Source: Schlesneria paludicola DSM 18645
Lineage (GTDB): Bacteria > Planctomycetota > Planctomycetia > Planctomycetales > Planctomycetaceae
Assembly (NCBI GenBank): GCA_945869955.1
Contig: CAMBQP010000003.1
Location: 1-64,000 of the forward strand
Length of the DNA: 64,000 nucleotides
Direction: 5' to 3'
Under the pieces are notes generated by a model. It worked only from the letters and a program-made list of their open reading frames with translations, was not told where the DNA came from and did not search any database. Both the position numbers and the translations under genes were made by a program. Of the stretch, positions 36,571-45,717 are shown one piece after another. Every line of letters begins with the position of its first letter. The first letter of the stretch is position 1.

Positions 36571-36912
36571 TCTGAGCCCCATACAAACGATCTACCAGAT
36601 GTTCTGGCGACCGCCGTGAAGCGCCGCCGAACCTTGTCCGGTATCTTGGAATTTTTCACGCAAGAACACCACCCGTGAGATTTGAAGATTTGGCAAGAGG
36701 GTATCATGGAGAATCTCAATTTGCCACAAATGAAACTCACTATGTGGCAAACAGCGCGGCAACAAGTGGTCGCGCAATGTGCGGACTCACCTGATTTTCC
36801 CGACCAAACACCCTGATAGCTTGGCGTTTGTTGTCACTTCCTGACTATACTGCGTGCTTCCCGGTTCCGGGAAACGACGCTTTGCTACAACCGCCTCCGT
36901 TTTGAAGGCTTT
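36571..36912. promoter_or_regulatory. Divergent intergenic region, candidate promoter
   Basis: No gene is seen. A TATACT box (36846-36851) lies 19 bases after TTGGCG (36821-36826) and about 60 bases before the PSP1 gene. It is a plausible but weak promoter for that gene. Confidence 0.35.
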
Positions 36913-37977
36913 ATGGATACTCACGCAGAAGATCTGTCATACATTGTGCGTTACGGGGTCACGCGCATCCTCGGCGAATTTACCGCTCGTGGATTCGGTG
37001 CACTCCCCCGTGGCTCTTATGTGATTGTTCGCAGTGAACGCGGGCATGAATGGGGGACCGTCCTCAGCACGGCAACCGAACAGACGCGAACCTATCTCGG
37101 TACGACGGAATCCCACGGACGGATTATCCGGATTGCGACACCGGAAGATGAGGTCGAACGGGACCGTGCCCTGCTGTTTGAGAAGCAGGCATTCGCGGGT
37201 TGCCTCGACTTGATTCGCGAACGCAACATGCAAATGCAACTGATCGATGCCGAACAGGTGATCGGTGGCGAACGGCTGATTTTTTATTATGTTTCCGAGC
37301 AAAGAGTCGATTTTCGGGACTTGGTCAAAGGGTTGGCGAAACTGTTTCACGTCCGGATTGAGATGCGTCAAATTGGGATTCGGGACGAAGCCAAACTGCT
37401 AGCAGACTATGGCGACTGTGGTCAACCGGTCTGCTGCAGCACCTTTTTGCGAGAAATGCCCCCGGTCTCGATGAAAATGGCCAAGATGCAGAAGGCGACA
37501 CTGGACCCGTCGAAAATCTCGGGTCGCTGCGGTCGGTTAAAATGCTGCCTCCGCTACGAATATGACACCTACGAAGAACACCGCAAGGAAATGCCCCCGA
37601 TTGGGGCGACGGTGGTGACCAAACAGGGGACGGGGCGGGTGATCGGCCAGGAATTGCTGGCGCAAAAATTGGTGATCCAATACGAAGGCCAGCGTCAGGT
37701 GATGACCGATGCAAAAGATGTCTTGACCGTGGTCAATACAAAACCATCCAAGTCGAGCGAGCTGACACAAGAAAATCCGGCGGACGAGGGACTTCCTCAA
37801 GAAGGGGCGATTCAAGCGAATTCGTCCCCAGGCAGCCCGCTACGAGATCCCAAACCCCGGCACGATTCGCGCCCCAATCCCCGGCCGCGAAACCCGAATG
37901 GATCGGATCCCACGCGCGATCGTTCAGAACCTCCTCGCGAAAATGGCGACGAGAGATCGGGGACCAATCCTGCATGA
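36913..37977 (+). CDS. PSP1 domain protein (YaaT-like)
   Basis: This 354-residue cytosolic protein has the PSP1 C-terminal homology region, with EDEVERDRALLFEKQAFAGCL, ADYGDCGQPVCCSTFLREMPPVSMKMAKMQK and KISGRCGRLKCCLRYEYDTYEEH. The cysteine clusters are those of Bacillus subtilis YaaT, which binds an iron-sulfur cluster and acts with partners in RNA processing and phosphorelay control. The tail from about residue 275 is low-complexity, rich in Pro/Arg/Ser/Asn. It starts a plus-strand run with VanZ, 36 bases ahead. Confidence 0.9.
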   Translation: MDTHAEDLSYIVRYGVTRILGEFTARGFGALPRGSYVIVRSERGHEWGTVLSTATEQTRTYLGTTESHGRIIRIATPEDEVERDRALLFEKQAFAGCLDLIRERNMQMQLIDAEQVIGGERLIFYYVSEQRVDFRDLVKGLAKLFHVRIEMRQIGIRDEAKLLADYGDCGQPVCCSTFLREMPPVSMKMAKMQKATLDPSKISGRCGRLKCCLRYEYDTYEEHRKEMPPIGATVVTKQGTGRVIGQELLAQKLVIQYEGQRQVMTDAKDVLTVVNTKPSKSSELTQENPADEGLPQEGAIQANSSPGSPLRDPKPRHDSRPNPRPRNPNGSDPTRDRSEPPRENGDERSGTNPA

Positions 37978-38013
37978 TCTCTGACAGGACGGCCAGGAAA
38001 CACAGGGTCAACC

Positions 38014-38433
38014 ATGAAGACTTCACCTGAAATCCACGCAGATCTGGGACCAACATCCCGGCTGACACGCTGCGCGATGCTGGTTCTGTGTGTTTATTGG
38101 ATCGCCCTGTTTTATGGGACTCATTCCAAGGTCCCCCCTGGAATGCTCCCGGAAAATTCCGATAAGGTCGTTCATTTTTTTGCTTACGCGGGCTTGGGGA
38201 TGCTTTGGGCGATTTTGCGGGCGACTCAGGGTGCAATCACCTGGGGCAATCTTTCTTGGATGTGGCTGATGCTGGCCGCATATGGGGTGTTTGACGAGCT
38301 AACTCAATTGCTTGTTAATCGCAACGCCGATTTGAAGGACTTGCTTTTCGATGTCAGCGGAGCCGCAACAGGTCTAATCATCGTCGCGTTCGCTGTCTGG
38401 GGATTCCAGTCCAAGATTTGGAAAAGATTCTGA
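38014..38433 (+). CDS. VanZ family membrane protein
   Basis: This 139-residue integral membrane protein has about four hydrophobic segments. It matches VanZ-like proteins by YGTHSKVPPGMLPENSDKVVHFFAYAGLGMLWAI and YGVFDELTQLLVNRNADLKDLLFDVSGAATGLII. The conserved DKxxHF and D-E-x-x-Q residues are present. VanZ confers low-level teicoplanin resistance in enterococci, but most relatives have no known role, and resistance should not be inferred here. Confidence 0.9.
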   Translation: MKTSPEIHADLGPTSRLTRCAMLVLCVYWIALFYGTHSKVPPGMLPENSDKVVHFFAYAGLGMLWAILRATQGAITWGNLSWMWLMLAAYGVFDELTQLLVNRNADLKDLLFDVSGAATGLIIVAFAVWGFQSKIWKRF

Positions 38434-38529
38434 TGCCCGGTACTCCACGAAACAAAGTCGGTGAGTTATCCTCATCCTCGATTCGTTCTGTTGAGTCAGC
38501 AATGTTCCATAAGCAAAAGGCAAGCCTGA

Positions 38530-39312
38530 ATGTCTGATGAGCCTCTGATTGCGGTGTTTGTGGACTTTGAGAATCTCGCCATTGGCGTTCGCCACATGAA
38601 AGCGGGCGCCTTCCAGATTCAGCTGATCCTGAAGCGACTCTTGGAGAAAGGGCGCATTGTCCACAAACGCGCCTATTGTGACTGGAGCAATTATCGCGAC
38701 GCGGTTCGGGAGTTTCACGCGCAGGGGATCGAGCTGATTGATATTCCGCAGAGCAAAATGAGTGGTAAGAACAGTGCGGACATTCGTATGGTCGTCGACG
38801 CGATTGATCTTTGCTATGCCAAGCAGCACATTGATGTTTTTGCACTCATTTCCGGTGACAGCGATTTTTCGCCACTGGTTTCCAAGTTGAAGGAAAACAA
38901 CAAGCGCGTGATTGGCTGTGGCGTAAAAAGTTCCACCTCGGATCTGTTAATTGCCAATTGTGACGAGTTCATCTACTACGATGACTTGATTCGCATGGCT
39001 CAAAAGCCGGTCATCCCAGCCAAGCCGGGAACCGTCAAACGCGAAGACAAAAAACAGGAAGCCTACGATCGCTTGCTCGAAGTCTTGAACTCGCTGGAAC
39101 TCGACTACGACCCGCCGATCTGGGGTTCAATGCTGAAACAGGCAATTAAACGGGTTCATCCCGGTTTCAATGAAGGGTATTATGGCTATGGCAGCTTTAC
39201 AGACCTGTTGCATGACATTGAAGACGCAGGTCTGATTGAACTCGATTTTGATGAGAAACGTGGGAATTACCAGATTAGCACCAAAAAGGTCGTTAAGAAA
39301 AAGTTGAACTGA
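38530..39312 (+). CDS. NYN domain nuclease-like protein with LOTUS/OST-HTH domain
   Basis: This 260-residue protein has an N-terminal NYN (PIN-like) domain of the LabA/DUF88 group. Acidic residues at the expected places are [30 protein letters not shown] and [16 protein letters not shown]. After a basic linker ([13 protein letters not shown]) comes a LOTUS/OST-HTH winged-helix domain (residues about 178-250: [35 protein letters not shown]). The combination suggests a structured RNA-binding nuclease. It is soluble and sits 96 bases after VanZ and before the aldolase gene. Confidence 0.9.
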   Translation: MSDEPLIAVFVDFENLAIGVRHMKAGAFQIQLILKRLLEKGRIVHKRAYCDWSNYRDAVREFHAQGIELIDIPQSKMSGKNSADIRMVVDAIDLCYAKQHIDVFALISGDSDFSPLVSKLKENNKRVIGCGVKSSTSDLLIANCDEFIYYDDLIRMAQKPVIPAKPGTVKREDKKQEAYDRLLEVLNSLELDYDPPIWGSMLKQAIKRVHPGFNEGYYGYGSFTDLLHDIEDAGLIELDFDEKRGNYQISTKKVVKKKLN

Positions 39313-39429
39313 CCCGAAATGGATAATCGATTCCGACAGGTGAGATTCCGACCGGTGAATCGTCGAGAGTTCCCGGTTTGTTCCGTCCCTGAACCTCTTT
39401 CGGTCCCTCCCGCCGAGAAAGCAGAACCC

Positions 39430-40554
39430 ATGGCCGACGAGATGATTGATCTTCGCAGAAACATTGATCTTCGCAGTGACATTGATCTTCGCAGTGACAC
39501 AGTGACGAAACCCACGGCAGGAATGCGAGCCGCGATTGCCAGTGCCGAAGTCGGTGATGATATGTCAGGAGAAGATCCGACGGTCAATCGCCTGGAAAAA
39601 ATCATGGCCGATCTCTTGGGAAAAGAGGCCGCTGTCTACAACTGTTCAGGAACCCAGTCGAATCAGATGGCCATCCGTGCTCATTGCCAGCAAGGTGATG
39701 AAATCCTGATTGACGAGACCGGGCATATCGTCAACTACGAAGCAGGTGGCGCCGCAGCACTCAGCGGCGTTTCCGCTCGCCTGCTGCGAGGACGTGGTGG
39801 TTTGCTCGACATCGATGACCTGGAAGGAAAGGTCCGAGCCGACAATCAGCACTGCTGTATCACGCGCCTGCTTTGCGTCGAGAATACGACCAATCTGGGG
39901 GGAGGCCGCGTCTGGCCGTTAGGGCAGATGGCGCGTGTCGGGGAGTGGGCACACCGAAATGGGCTGAAAGTTCATCTGGATGGGGCACGACTGTTTAACG
40001 CAGCCGCTTCCATGGGCTATCAAGTGAAAGACTTTGTTGCTCATGTGGATTCCATTTCCGTCTGCTTTTCCAAGGGGCTGGGTTGTCCGATGGGTTCGAT
40101 TCTGGTCGGTGATGCCGCCACGATTTATCGAGCGCGCCGGGCACGTAAGCTGTTTGGGGGGGCATTACGGCAGGCCGGGATGATGGCTGCAGCAGCGATC
40201 TACGCTTTGGAACATCACATCGAACGATTGCACGAAGACCACCAAAACGCTCGGGTATTTGCCGAATTGACTTCGGTAATTGATGGTATTCATCTGAATC
40301 CGGAAGAGGTGGAATCCAATCTCGTTTTCTTTGATGTTGATTCTGCACGGGGAACGGCAGCCCAGCTTTCTTCGCGATTGCTCGAACAAGGTGTAAAAAT
40401 TAATCCAACAGGCCCACAGCGCCTGCGAGCCTGTACGCATCTGGATGTTTCTCAGGATCAAGTTCGAGCCGCCGCCGAAGCCATTCGAACTTGCCTCGGT
40501 CACGGAATTGCCCAAGCAAATCCTGTGATGAATGGAGCTTACGCCACCCGCTGA
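39430..40554 (+). CDS. Threonine aldolase family (GntG/LtaE-like) PLP enzyme
   Basis: This 374-residue PLP-dependent fold type I enzyme probably splits L-threonine or allo-threonine to glycine and acetaldehyde, though other beta-hydroxy amino acids are possible. Family blocks are [71 protein letters not shown], and the PLP-Lys in [14 protein letters not shown]. An 18-base triplication (39445-39498) extends the usual IDLRSDT start into three copies. The start at 39430 (MADEM) is plausible; 39319 and 39442 are alternatives. It converges on the glycosyltransferase gene with only three bases between the stop codons. Confidence 0.88.
   Translation: MADEMIDLRRNIDLRSDIDLRSDTVTKPTAGMRAAIASAEVGDDMSGEDPTVNRLEKIMADLLGKEAAVYNCSGTQSNQMAIRAHCQQGDEILIDETGHIVNYEAGGAAALSGVSARLLRGRGGLLDIDDLEGKVRADNQHCCITRLLCVENTTNLGGGRVWPLGQMARVGEWAHRNGLKVHLDGARLFNAAASMGYQVKDFVAHVDSISVCFSKGLGCPMGSILVGDAATIYRARRARKLFGGALRQAGMMAAAAIYALEHHIERLHEDHQNARVFAELTSVIDGIHLNPEEVESNLVFFDVDSARGTAAQLSSRLLEQGVKINPTGPQRLRACTHLDVSQDQVRAAAEAIRTCLGHGIAQANPVMNGAYATR
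39445..39498 (+). repeat. Triplicated 18-bp tandem repeat in a coding start
   Basis: Three 18-base units (39445-39462, 39463-39480 and 39481-39498) follow each other. Units two and three are identical, and unit one differs at two bases. Each unit encodes IDLR plus two residues, the conserved N-terminal family motif, so the protein gains about 12 residues in frame. Confidence 0.9.
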
Positions 40555-40557
40555 AGA

Positions 40558-42462
40558 TCATTCGGCGGTGGGGTGGGTGTGAATATGATCCGAAAACTGC
40601 CAACCCCAGGGAGCCGCCTCCTGTTTGGGAAACTCATCCTGATAAATCAATGCCTGCTGCCGCAGCTGAAACGCGTGCGAATGCCAGCGATGGGCCTCGC
40701 ATCCCCGTCCGATCCGCTGGAGCTCGCCCCCCAGTTCATTCGCCAACCAGGCGGACTCGGGGAAGAGCGCGCACATTTGCTTGAGCAGGTGCATCCATTC
40801 GGGACTCCCGGATGCTGACGAAATGAGTCCTGCCAGTTCCTGGCGAATCGCACGTAAAACGGTGGCTCGCTCACGCGGGACAATGCTCGGTGCGATCCGA
40901 TCGACCATGCGAGACAACGCCCGCAGTGATTCGGGGAGCGGATGGATTTCAGCCGCCAGGATCGCCAGCGAATAGCACTGCGGAAATTGCGTTTCGGCTC
41001 GATTGGCCCACTCAGCGCCATCGGTCATGCCATTGAGACGGATCAGTCGCAGCAGGTATTGCCAGGCGGGAAGGTAATTCTCGTCTGCCTGGATTGCTGC
41101 TTCTAATAATTGCCGAGCCTGCAGGGGCTTGTTGAGGCAAAACCAGGAACGCCCCAGTTCGCTCAGCACGCGCGGGCATTTTGGAGCCAACAACCGGGCC
41201 TGTTCAAGCACCTGTTGCGATCGGAGATGGTCGCGAGTGTCATTGAGTAATTGCCCCTGGCGCGCAAGGGCCGCAATGTAATCGGGAGTTTGCTGCGTCA
41301 GCGGACTCAGTTGCCGAAGGGCTTCGGCAGCAGTCGATGGTGACATCGAGGCGAGAAAGAGTCGTTCCGGTTCACCGGGGCGCAGCGAAATGTAGTTCCC
41401 CTCTTGTGATGAGATCGCCTGCTGAACGGAGAGAGGGAGCGTCACATTTTCGATGACAGCATGCGGCAGCAGACTCTGATACCAGCGGACACGTTCCAAC
41501 ACGTTCTCGTGCAGACGACGATTCTCTGCCACATAAGCATACGCGCGCTGACGAATCTGGTGACGTAGATCCGTCTCATGGGCCAGACGATCCAATGCGG
41601 CAATCATACCGGGAGCGCCCTTGCATCGTAAACCGGTCTCGCCATGCTTGACGCTGGACTGATACGGGGCCAGGTCGGCATAGACCCCCGCAACTCCCTG
41701 ACTGGCATATTCGAGAAATTTCACGTCCGAACGGCCGCAGTTGTAGCCAGTGGAAAGCAATGGTGCCAAGCCAATATCGAGCGAGCGTAAGAACCGGACG
41801 TAATCCTCGAGGGACCCGAAGCGGGTGAAGTGATATCGATGTGGTTCCAGTGTGATAAACGGATGAGCCAGTTCGTGAGTCATCACCGAAAGATGCACAT
41901 TAGGATGGGTGGCCAGCCAGTTCGTCAGCAACGGAGCGAGTTGATACCAGTCCGCAAAATGACCCGGCGAACCTCCCCAGCCAATTGTGAGTGGACGATC
42001 AGGAATTGCGGGAAGTGGATCGAGATCGACGAGATGATTGCGAAAGACGGCCACATTGCGGGCGCCTGACTGCCGCCAGCGATCGGCGAGGGCATTTGTA
42101 CTGGTTTGCACGCCATTGGCGGTGGTAAGCCACTTGAGGTACAGCGCTTGCACGGTTCGATCCAGCCAGGCTTCTGCAATCGGGCTCCAAGGCTGCAGAT
42201 CAAAGAAATCGTCGTTGGCTTCAAAAATGGTGATCTTGCCGGCTTCACGTCGACGCTGGCAGAGTGACAACAGCCCCCAGTCATGCACAAATTGCAAGAT
42301 CAGCACATCGGCAATTTCCGCAAGCAGGGGCAGAGTGTGATGCGAGAAATGGCAATCGATGGTTATCAGGCCAGGAATTTTGCCGAGTTGGCGAAGCGGT
42401 GCATGCATGCGATATTCGGCATCACCATCGTTACCAAAATCACAAACTTGGACAATCAGCAT
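40558..42462 (-). CDS. Glycosyltransferase family 1-like protein with C-terminal TPR region
   Basis: This 634-residue protein has a GT-B-type glycosyltransferase in the first 370 residues. Landmarks are DVLILQFVHDW, ITIFEANDDFFDL, TIGWGGSPGHFADW, and SLDIGLAPLLSTGYNCGRSDVKFLEYASQGVAGVYADLAPY, the nucleotide-sugar region. A long helical C-terminal part has TPR-like repeats (LLNDTRDHLRSQQVLEQARLLAPKCPRVLSELGRSWFCL). It has no signal peptide. The donor and acceptor are unknown, and a cell-surface or protein glycosylation role is plausible. No other glycosylation genes are adjacent. Confidence 0.83.
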   Translation of the reverse strand: MLIVQVCDFGNDGDAEYRMHAPLRQLGKIPGLITIDCHFSHHTLPLLAEIADVLILQFVHDWGLLSLCQRRREAGKITIFEANDDFFDLQPWSPIAEAWLDRTVQALYLKWLTTANGVQTSTNALADRWRQSGARNVAVFRNHLVDLDPLPAIPDRPLTIGWGGSPGHFADWYQLAPLLTNWLATHPNVHLSVMTHELAHPFITLEPHRYHFTRFGSLEDYVRFLRSLDIGLAPLLSTGYNCGRSDVKFLEYASQGVAGVYADLAPYQSSVKHGETGLRCKGAPGMIAALDRLAHETDLRHQIRQRAYAYVAENRRLHENVLERVRWYQSLLPHAVIENVTLPLSVQQAISSQEGNYISLRPGEPERLFLASMSPSTAAEALRQLSPLTQQTPDYIAALARQGQLLNDTRDHLRSQQVLEQARLLAPKCPRVLSELGRSWFCLNKPLQARQLLEAAIQADENYLPAWQYLLRLIRLNGMTDGAEWANRAETQFPQCYSLAILAAEIHPLPESLRALSRMVDRIAPSIVPRERATVLRAIRQELAGLISSASGSPEWMHLLKQMCALFPESAWLANELGGELQRIGRGCEAHRWHSHAFQLRQQALIYQDEFPKQEAAPWGWQFSDHIHTHPTAE

Positions 42463-43011
42463 TTCGGCTTAGCCTTGAATCGGTTCGTCGAAGTCACGAG
42501 TTCATCGGGGGAAACGGAAGCTCATCATTCCGCTCGCGACAGACAAAAATCAAGCGAAATGGTTGTTCCAGAAATTTTCCGTCGATGCGAATTGCGAAAA
42601 AACCAAATGTCATAATGGACTTCATTATTCGCATTGAGTCTATCGGGAGATCTCGCGGGAATGCAGTCTATCGAGGGAAAATTGTGAGCAGAATACCGGA
42701 AAACAAGGGATGGGAGATCGATTCGCAGGTAAAAACGAGGGAATCCGTTGCAGCGAGAATCGTTTTTTCTCACACGGACGCGGCGGCCGGTGTGACGGAA
42801 TCTATTTTTTCAACCCCTGATCGATCAAGTCGGTTTTTTATCGAAATTCTTCCGGGTTGGAATCTCTGTGGTCACTTTTTTTCTTGTCGTTCAAGCGTAT
42901 GATGTGACATCATCTCAGCGGCACAGAGAATTCGATGGGTGTCGTTTCGGATCGCTTGAGATCATTTTTAACCTCGACGGTCATCGTCATCAAAAGTAGA
43001 GGAAATATAGC
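42463..43011. other. 549-base non-coding stretch
   Basis: No gene is supported. Open frames run across the region but begin inside the glycosyltransferase gene or lack any start signal, and none shows a domain. A ribosome site AGAGGAA (42998-43004) belongs to the metallopeptidase gene. Confidence 0.5.
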
Positions 43012-43887
43012 ATGCGTTGGGAAGGTGGCAAGAAGAGCGAAAATCTGGAAGATCGCCGGAATATGGCTCCCGCAACGGTTGCAGCAGGGGGCATTGGTGT
43101 CGTGCTGATAATGCTGGTGGCTGCGTTTATGGGCATAGACCCGAAGCAAGCGCAAAAATTTATTGGAAATGCCGGGGGTAACGGCCAGAATCGGGGTGGA
43201 GGACAGGTTCAACGGGAATTGACGGCCGAGGAAGTCAAGAGCGGTGAGTTTTTCAGGACGGTTCTGAATTATACGGAAGAAGTCTGGGACGAACAGTTCC
43301 GCAAAGCGGGCGAAAAATATCTTAAGCCGAAAATGGTTCTCTTTTCTGAGCAAGTTTCCACCGGATGTGGCAATGCCCCCTCTGCAGTGGGACCGTTCTA
43401 CTGCCCCGCAGACAAAACCGTTTATTTGGATCCGACGTTCTTTGAAGAACTGAAGCTAAAAATGGGTGGGTCTGACGCCGAGTTCTCGCAGGCTTACGTG
43501 GTCGCTCATGAAATTGGCCACCATGTCCAAAATTTGCTCGGTTACAGCAGTATTGTGGATGAAGTCAGGCAAACAAAATCCAAGACCGAGGCCAACCATG
43601 CATCCGTCCGTCTGGAACTGCAAGCCGACTATCTCGCAGGGGTTTGGGCTCATTATGGCCAGCAAAAATTTAAGTTTGTCGAGTCTGGAGATATCGCGGC
43701 GGCGATGAAATCGGCCAACGCCATCGGTGATGATCGTTTGCAGAAAAATTCGCGAGGCTTTACGTCACCCGAAAGCTATACCCATGGCACTTCGGAACAG
43801 CGAATCAAATGGTTCCGCCTTGGCTTGCAAACCGGTGATCTGGGTGCTTTAAAAGAACTATTTTCTCTTCCCTACAATGAACTGTAA
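43012..43887 (+). CDS. Neutral zinc metallopeptidase (YpfJ family), membrane-anchored
   Basis: This 291-residue protein belongs to the putative neutral zinc metallopeptidase family. The N-terminus has MRWEGGKKSENLEDRR and a single hydrophobic helix (about residues 22-42), then a Gln/Gly-rich linker. The catalytic motif is VVAHEIGHHVQNLLG, followed by VRLELQADYLAGVWAH, which supplies the third ligand. The C-terminus has SPESYTHGTSEQRIKWFRLGL. The substrate is unknown. ATG 43012 has AGAGGAA eight bases upstream. A 20-base tandem duplication covers the stop codon (43875-43914). Confidence 0.92.
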   Translation: MRWEGGKKSENLEDRRNMAPATVAAGGIGVVLIMLVAAFMGIDPKQAQKFIGNAGGNGQNRGGGQVQRELTAEEVKSGEFFRTVLNYTEEVWDEQFRKAGEKYLKPKMVLFSEQVSTGCGNAPSAVGPFYCPADKTVYLDPTFFEELKLKMGGSDAEFSQAYVVAHEIGHHVQNLLGYSSIVDEVRQTKSKTEANHASVRLELQADYLAGVWAHYGQQKFKFVESGDIAAAMKSANAIGDDRLQKNSRGFTSPESYTHGTSEQRIKWFRLGLQTGDLGALKELFSLPYNEL

Positions 43888-43914
43888 CACGTAACAATGA
43901 ACTGTAACACGTAA
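43875..43914 (+). repeat. 20-bp tandem duplication spanning the stop codon
   Basis: Two identical 20-base units (43875-43894 and 43895-43914) carry the last codons and TAA of the metallopeptidase gene. The second copy adds no residues because translation has already stopped. Confidence 0.9.
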
Positions 43915-44059
43915 CGGAAAACCTCGGCAGGCAGCGTCCCTGCAGCAAGTCTCGCAGTCATCGCGGCAGCGCGGTTGGTGCCGATTTTTTTCTTTTTTTG
44001 CAGAAATGAATTCATTTCTGAAATTTTTTATTTCTTGTACGATCGCACTGGAAAGCAAC

Positions 44060-45472
44060 ATGCTTGGTTCCTGGCAAAAATTTGGCTTCATTTCGCTCTC
44101 GTTATTTGGATTCTCGATCGGATTTTTATCGACCGAAGCCTACTCGCAACAGCGAGAAACGCTGTCGAAATCTGATGCCCCCCTCGTGGCGGACGGTGTG
44201 GTCCGGGAAGTTTTTCGCAGCCCAAGACAGGGACGCATCGATTATCTGATTCAACTCGATGTGGCGAGATCAGAAGGGCGTAAACCACTTCCCGCAAACT
44301 CACAATTACGCTTTCCCGGTCCAGGCGAAACGATCTACGTGCATGTTTCACAACGAACCGACCCCGCTGGTCGGGTCGTGGCAGCCGATAGCCATAAATC
44401 CGTACCAGAAGAACGGGCACAAATCCGGGCCTATTTGACACCCCGCGCACAAGGGGGATGGGAAGGGACGTTCCCAGATTGGGTGGAAATCACCGCTGAC
44501 AAGGCTGTGGAACCTCGCAATGAAGACCCCGCTCCTAGCATCGCCGACGCTCCCGCTTCTCGCACGGCGAAGTCTAATCTCGGCATGACAACAGAACTGG
44601 TGAAGGCCCAAAAACAATTCGGACTTCGTGTCACCAGCGTCGAGCGCGGTGGCCCGGCCCAAAAAGCGGGTCTGGAAGTTGGTGATATCATCGCCGGTGT
44701 CGAGCGTGGTGAAATCACCAGTGCGGATCAACTCGAAGTCCTGGCCGCCAAGGGGAAGAAGTTCTCGTTAATCGTGGTGGATGTGAACACCGGACGGGGA
44801 ACACAAATTGAAATCGATCCGACATCCACCATGGTGGCGGAAACGGAAACAGAATCACCGGTCAAGCCGATACCGGTCGATCAACCCCCTAAAGTGTCAC
44901 TTGGCCTCTCTGCAGAACCCGTGACGCTCGGGTCACGAAGTGCACTGAAGGTCACTCGGATCGATCCCGAAGGCTTGGGAGCAAAGGCGGGATTGGAAGT
45001 CGGAGATATCATCGTGGCTGCTAACGGAGCACCGATTACAGGTCCAGAACAATTATTAGGTGCTCTGAGAAAAAGTGGCCCGGTTTTCAAACTGACCGTG
45101 CGTGATTCTCGGACTGGCCGTGACGCCGATGTCGAGGTAAAACTGGGTGGCACGAAGGCTGCCGCTCCCGCCGCACCTGTGGAAGTGGATAGTTCTCTGG
45201 CCGCTACCCCCGGCAAGTTGGGCGCGATTACCGAGTTGGCATTCCACGACGATGATTTCGCCGTGAAGGTGACCGAGGTGGAAGCGGGAAGCGCTGCCGC
45301 TCGTGCCGGTCTTCGCCCTGGAATTCTGATTGTCGCGGCCAATGGCAAGCCCGTGCTGCATCCAAACGACCTGAATGACATCGCTCGCAAAAGTGGTGGG
45401 ACTCTGAAACTGACTGTTGCCGATCCGAATACCGGCAAGAAGAGTAATGTCGACGTGAATCTCGGCCGCTAA
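44060..45472 (+). CDS. Exported protein with three PDZ domains
   Basis: This 470-residue protein has a signal peptide (FGFISLSLFGFSIGFLSTEAYSQQ). A small N-terminal beta domain (VVREVFRSPRQGRIDYLIQLD) precedes three PDZ domains. Each is marked by an AGLEVGDIIA or AGLRPGILIVAANGKPV block, at about residues 205, 315 and 425, separated by Thr/Pro/Ala linkers. No protease domain is present, so it is an adaptor or scaffold rather than a DegP enzyme. ATG 44060 has GGAAAG seven bases upstream; ATG 44006 in frame would place 18 extra residues before the signal peptide. A perfect terminator-like hairpin follows at 45498. Confidence 0.8.
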   Translation: MLGSWQKFGFISLSLFGFSIGFLSTEAYSQQRETLSKSDAPLVADGVVREVFRSPRQGRIDYLIQLDVARSEGRKPLPANSQLRFPGPGETIYVHVSQRTDPAGRVVAADSHKSVPEERAQIRAYLTPRAQGGWEGTFPDWVEITADKAVEPRNEDPAPSIADAPASRTAKSNLGMTTELVKAQKQFGLRVTSVERGGPAQKAGLEVGDIIAGVERGEITSADQLEVLAAKGKKFSLIVVDVNTGRGTQIEIDPTSTMVAETETESPVKPIPVDQPPKVSLGLSAEPVTLGSRSALKVTRIDPEGLGAKAGLEVGDIIVAANGAPITGPEQLLGALRKSGPVFKLTVRDSRTGRDADVEVKLGGTKAAAPAAPVEVDSSLAATPGKLGAITELAFHDDDFAVKVTEVEAGSAAARAGLRPGILIVAANGKPVLHPNDLNDIARKSGGTLKLTVADPNTGKKSNVDVNLGR

Positions 45473-45497
45473 TCGTTCGTTCGGTTTTCAGCTTGCA

Positions 45498-45537
45498 AAC
45501 AAGGTGTGATCGGTCTGCCAATCACACCTTGTTTTAC
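45498..45537 (+). terminator. Rho-independent terminator
   Basis: Perfect 13-base arms (45498-45510 and 45521-45533) with a 10-base loop are followed by a short T-run. The hairpin ends the PDZ gene transcript. The T-run is only four bases, so efficiency may be moderate. Confidence 0.8.
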
Positions 45538-45657
45538 GTGAGCAGTTGCCCTGAAGCCCGTCAGGATTTGAACGTTGCTTGCAGGAGGGTTGTTCGCAGG
45601 ACCTACATCAGGAGGTTCGCCCAAGACGGGGAGGCTTTCTCGTGGTCGAGAGTTCCA

Positions 45658-45717
45658 GGGGATATTCCAGCGGATATTCCAGGGGATATTCCAGGGGATA
45701 TTCCAGGGGATGATTCA
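45658..45717 (+). repeat. 12-bp tandem repeat, about five copies
   Basis: Units of GGGGATATTCCA run from 45658 to 45705 (four copies, one with a single change), then a degenerate fifth to 45717. The array lies between the convergent PDZ and TPR genes, and its end touches the stop codon of the TPR gene. Confidence 0.85.

Noticed and set aside
38014-38433. VanZ as an antibiotic-resistance gene
   Set aside because: Most VanZ-family proteins have no link to resistance, and no van cluster is present.
42264-42902. 212-codon plus-strand frame
   Set aside because: It begins inside the glycosyltransferase gene and shows no protein-like features.
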